From CAYPHA01 sp964410215 (GTDB lineage: Bacteria > Calditrichota > Calditrichia > Calditrichales > CAYPHA01), in the NCBI GenBank assembly GCA_964410215.1, contig CAYPHA010000011.1:29071-93070 (forward strand): a DNA stretch of 64,000 nucleotides. Reading direction: 5' to 3'. The notes beneath the pieces were generated by a model. It searched no databases and was not told the DNA's origin. It saw only the letters and a program-made list of their open reading frames with translations. Made by a program: the position numbers and the translations under genes. Of this stretch, positions 61,460-64,000 are shown in pieces (position 1 is the first letter of the stretch; the number at the start of each line of letters is the position of its first letter).

Positions 61460-62443
61460 TCATAGTAACCATTTCGCCACATCTTTTGCAAAGTAAGTCA
61501 GGATAATGTCAGCCCCGGCGCGTTTGATGGATGTAAGCATTTCAAGGGCAACACGTTTTTCATCTATCCACCCCAGCTGTCCGGCCGCTTTAACCATAGA
61601 GAACTCTCCGCTGACATTATAAGCCGCCACCGGCAGGTCAATACTCTCTTTAACACGGCGTATGACGTCCAGATAGGACAGGGCCGGTTTCACCATGATG
61701 ATATCCGCTCCTTCTTCGATGTCCAGTTCCACTTCCCTCAGCGCTTCGACGGCGTTCGCCGGATCCATCTGGTAGGATCTGCGATCCCCGAATTGCGGGG
61801 TAGACTCGGCTGCCTCGCGAAAAGGTCCGTAAAAAGAGGAAGCATACTTTGCGGCATAACTCATCACCGGAATCTGAGAATATCCGTTCTCATCCAGTGC
61901 CTCGCGGATTGCGCCGATCATCCCGTCCATCATTCCGGAAGGGGCGACCATATCCACACCGGCAGTGGCATGCGTGATGACCTGTTTTGCGAGAAGTCCC
62001 AGCGTGGCGTCATTATCCACATCGCCGTCCACTACCGGACCGCAATGCCCGTGGTCGGTGTACTCGCAAAAACAGACATCTGAGATGACATACATTTCAG
62101 GGACGGTATTTTTTATTTCGCGGATAGCCCGCTGAATAATCCCTTCATTACTGATGGCATCGCTGCCCAGCGCATCCTTGTTTTCCGGTATACCGAAAAG
62201 GATAATGGCAGGGATGCCCAGGTTATGGATATCCTTTACTTCTTCGACCAGGTAGTCGATTGACATCTGAAAATTGCCCGGCATGGATGATATGGGATTT
62301 TTGATACCTTTGCCTTCCGTAACAAACATGGGAAAGATCAGGTCGTTAACACCGAGCTGCGTTTCACGTACCATGCGGCGGATGTTTTCATTTTTGCGTA
62401 ATCGTCTGGGTCTGTAATAAGGGGTAAACATAGAAAGCCTCAT
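61460..62443 (-). CDS. hemB: Porphobilinogen synthase (delta-aminolevulinate dehydratase)
   Basis: Condenses two 5-aminolevulinates to porphobilinogen; 327 residues. The active-site zinc cysteines are intact in DVCFCEYTDHGHCG, so it is the zinc-dependent type. Schiff-base lysines are in MSYAAKYASSFYGPFREA and IMVKPALSYLD. The ATG shares one base with the hemY stop (TAATG), so translation is coupled. A 167-base gap separates it from hemL. The frame extends upstream to 62485, inside hemY, and that part is not HemB-like. Confidence 0.95.
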   Translation of the reverse strand: MRLSMFTPYYRPRRLRKNENIRRMVRETQLGVNDLIFPMFVTEGKGIKNPISSMPGNFQMSIDYLVEEVKDIHNLGIPAIILFGIPENKDALGSDAISNEGIIQRAIREIKNTVPEMYVISDVCFCEYTDHGHCGPVVDGDVDNDATLGLLAKQVITHATAGVDMVAPSGMMDGMIGAIREALDENGYSQIPVMSYAAKYASSFYGPFREAAESTPQFGDRRSYQMDPANAVEALREVELDIEEGADIIMVKPALSYLDVIRRVKESIDLPVAAYNVSGEFSMVKAAGQLGWIDEKRVALEMLTSIKRAGADIILTYFAKDVAKWLL

Positions 62444-63837
62444 TATTTGAATGTTTGTATTTTTTCTGCCGTTTCGTGGGCGCATATGACGCTGTCACCG
62501 ACACTGATGCCGCGTCGGAAATTTCCTGCAAAGAAGAGCCCCGGCATCGCTTTTTCCATTTCATCAAACATCTCCTGAAAGGAGCGGTATCCCATCGTAT
62601 ATTGCGGAATAGCCCGCGGCCAGCGCATAATGCGTGTGAAAACAGGTTTGTCCTTTAAACCGATGAGGTCGTTCAGGTCGCTGAAGACCATGTCCAGAAG
62701 GGCTTCATCATCGGCATTGGCCAGCTCCGGCTGCCGTGTGCCGCCGATGAAGGTCGTGAAAGCGGCATGACCCTCAGGCGCTCTCCCTGGAAAGATAGTT
62801 GAGCTCCAGATGGATCCCAGGATCCTACGCTTTTCGATTTTCGGGATCAGAAAACCGAATCCGTCAAGCGGTCTGATTACGTCATTCTCTCTGAATCCGG
62901 TAAAAACGACGGCTACAGGCGGATAGTAGATATCCAGGAGCCGCCGGGCGTTTTCCGGAAAGGTCTTCGCCAGTAACACGCTCATCTCTTTTGCGGGAAT
63001 ACTGATGACAAGCTGGTCGAACGTTTTTTTCTCCGCCTTTCCGTTATGACGAAATTCCAGTGTAAATGTTTTCCCTGCCGTTACATTTTCCACATCGCAG
63101 TTGACATGAATGTGCCCCTCAAGGGCTTTTGCCAGTGCCTGCGGAAACACCTCCATGCCCCCGGTGAAGGAAAAGAGGCGGGCGCGGTCTTTTGATACTT
63201 CTTTGCGTTTCTTGCGTTCGCGCGCACCGCGAATCGTGCCCTTGATAAAACTGCCATATTTCTGTTCAAGAGCGTGCAGTTTGGGAAAAGCGGCCGGAGT
63301 ACTGAGGTTTTCCGGATCACCGGCATAGACCCCTGCCACGAAGGGATTGATGGCATAGTCCAGGAACTCATTCCCGAGACGGTAGCGAACAAAATCGGCA
63401 AGCGAAATATCCTCCCCAGCGGTCGGTTTAATGAACGGTTCACGCATCAGACGCAGTTTCGCCTTCCAGGAGAATAAAGGCGTTTTAAGAAATTTCACCG
63501 GTGACATGGGTAAGGCCTGCAGTCGTCCGTCGCGAACGATATAGCGGTTGTTCGAGGCATCATTTCCATAAATTTTCTGGTCTTCGATCCCGAGGTCACG
63601 GATCAGAGTTTTCAGGGATTCCGATGTCTCGAGGGCGCTGTTCGGACCCAGGTCTACCAGGAACCCATCCGTCTTTTCGGTTATCATGGTACCGCCGACG
63701 TGGCTGCTTTTCTCATAAACGGTTACGTCGTACCCATTCTTTTTAAGCAGGTAAGCGGTTGTTAATCCGGAAATGCCGGCACCGATGACAGCTATGCTTT
63801 TTTTCTGTTCCATATCGTCTTGTTGTGTCCTTATCAT
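62443..63837 (-). CDS. hemY: Protoporphyrinogen/coproporphyrinogen oxidase (HemY type)
   Basis: A 464-residue FAD enzyme. The N-terminal FAD loop is AVIGAGISGLTTAYLLKKNG with YEKSSHVGGTMITEK; NPFVAGVYAGDPENLSTPAA is a HemY-specific block; GNFRRGISVGDSVI near the end is the C-terminal FAD motif. It oxidises the porphyrinogen to porphyrin using oxygen. The start at 63837 overlaps the hemH stop (ATGA); an in-frame ATG at 63813 is an alternative. The adjacent ferrochelatase end supports the haem role. Whether it uses proto- or coproporphyrinogen cannot be told. Confidence 0.92.
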   Translation of the reverse strand: MIRTQQDDMEQKKSIAVIGAGISGLTTAYLLKKNGYDVTVYEKSSHVGGTMITEKTDGFLVDLGPNSALETSESLKTLIRDLGIEDQKIYGNDASNNRYIVRDGRLQALPMSPVKFLKTPLFSWKAKLRLMREPFIKPTAGEDISLADFVRYRLGNEFLDYAINPFVAGVYAGDPENLSTPAAFPKLHALEQKYGSFIKGTIRGARERKKRKEVSKDRARLFSFTGGMEVFPQALAKALEGHIHVNCDVENVTAGKTFTLEFRHNGKAEKKTFDQLVISIPAKEMSVLLAKTFPENARRLLDIYYPPVAVVFTGFRENDVIRPLDGFGFLIPKIEKRRILGSIWSSTIFPGRAPEGHAAFTTFIGGTRQPELANADDEALLDMVFSDLNDLIGLKDKPVFTRIMRWPRAIPQYTMGYRSFQEMFDEMEKAMPGLFFAGNFRRGISVGDSVICAHETAEKIQTFK

Positions 63838-64000
63838 TTTGAATGCGATAGTTTTTCCAGCACCAGTTCACACAGCGTATGGATGAATGACGGGCTGGTA
63901 TTGAGGGCATCGATCCGGTGAAATTTTTCGATGCCTTTTTCAATGGCCTGATTGCCGTAAAGGATCCCGATCTCATAAAGCGTTTCCGAGTTGTCCGCTA
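63834..64000 (-). CDS. hemH: Ferrochelatase, 3' end only (5' side cut by window edge)
   Basis: The last 55 or so codons of a gene entering from the right edge. It reads DNSETLYEIGILYGNQAIEK, then FHRIDALNTSPSFIHTLCEL and VLEKLSHSK, which is the C-terminal tail of HemH (ETLYEL-like strand, then R-x-ALN-xxPxFI). Ferrochelatase inserts iron into protoporphyrin or coproporphyrin. The stop overlaps the hemY start (ATGA). The active-site parts lie outside the window. Confidence 0.82.
   Translation of the reverse strand, partial: ADNSETLYEIGILYGNQAIEKGIEKFHRIDALNTSPSFIHTLCELVLEKLSHSK

Noticed and set aside
1..64000. CRISPR arrays, intact insertion sequences, prophage genes, rRNA or riboswitches
   Set aside because: I looked for regular direct repeats, transposase motifs, phage structural proteins and known aptamer cores and saw none.

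Overview
The window looks like chromosomal DNA from a Gram-negative bacterium of the Fibrobacterota-Chlorobiota-Bacteroidota side of the tree, such as Calditrichota, KSB1 or Marinimicrobia-like lineages. Three things point there. Two secreted proteins end in a type IX secretion sorting domain (NYPNPFN near the C-terminus, ending in a short IKK/VALIK-like tail). The parE/parC pair is of the type common in that group. There is a TonB-ExbB-ExbD set and a secreted tricorn protease. Base composition is moderate and looks even across the housekeeping genes. Lineage is inference; no rRNA gene is present.

Layout. 1-5522 (minus): pyruvate dehydrogenase operon aceE-aceF-lpd, with lpd running off the left edge. 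5758-10222 (minus): parE-parC. 10490-13470 (plus): a TorD/NarJ-like chaperone coupled to a helicase that carries a RecB-type nuclease domain. 13697: tRNA-Leu(CAG). 14064-16624: a sorted kelch protein and an Asp/Glu racemase-family protein. 16753-19599: two-subunit class I fumarase followed directly by class II fumarase. 19737-21860: an accessory patch with a DUF6364/PIN pair, a RelB/ParE pair, a lone HigA and short relics of RHS repeats. 21934-30509 (minus): rhomboid protease, M23 peptidase, ADP-forming acyl-CoA ligase, a receiver protein, L-2-hydroxyglutarate oxidase, RicT and holB.

30681-34576 (plus): tonB-exbB-exbD-hom-FAH. 34667-38771 (plus): a signalling block, mazG-histidine kinase-sigma-54 activator, followed by a near-perfect sigma-54 promoter that drives a 70-residue unknown protein, a receiver domain that has lost its phosphoacceptor, and a 31-residue membrane peptide. 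The same 15-base palindrome lies before mazG and before the sigma-54 promoter, which suggests an autoregulated, self-contained circuit. This is the best candidate here for an undescribed system. 38863-45361: a phosphoesterase, then (minus) uppP, an SNF-type Na+ symporter, holA, an ECF sigma factor with its anti-sigma factor, a GAF protein and a zinc-ribbon protein. 45540-45692 is a relic of an RND efflux pump and 45708-46520 an AAC(3)-like protein.

46677-51326 (minus): phosphohexomutase, GH94 glycoside phosphorylase and NanE epimerase, a plausible disaccharide phosphorolysis route. 51395-59923 (minus): a 1680-residue type IX secreted protein and a secreted tricorn protease. 60012-64000 (minus): haem biosynthesis genes hemH (partial)-hemY-hemB-hemL. 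The metabolic genes suggest central carbon flow through acetyl-CoA with possible ATP formation by the ADP-forming ligase, fumarases for both oxygen-poor and oxygen-rich states, and haem-dependent respiration.
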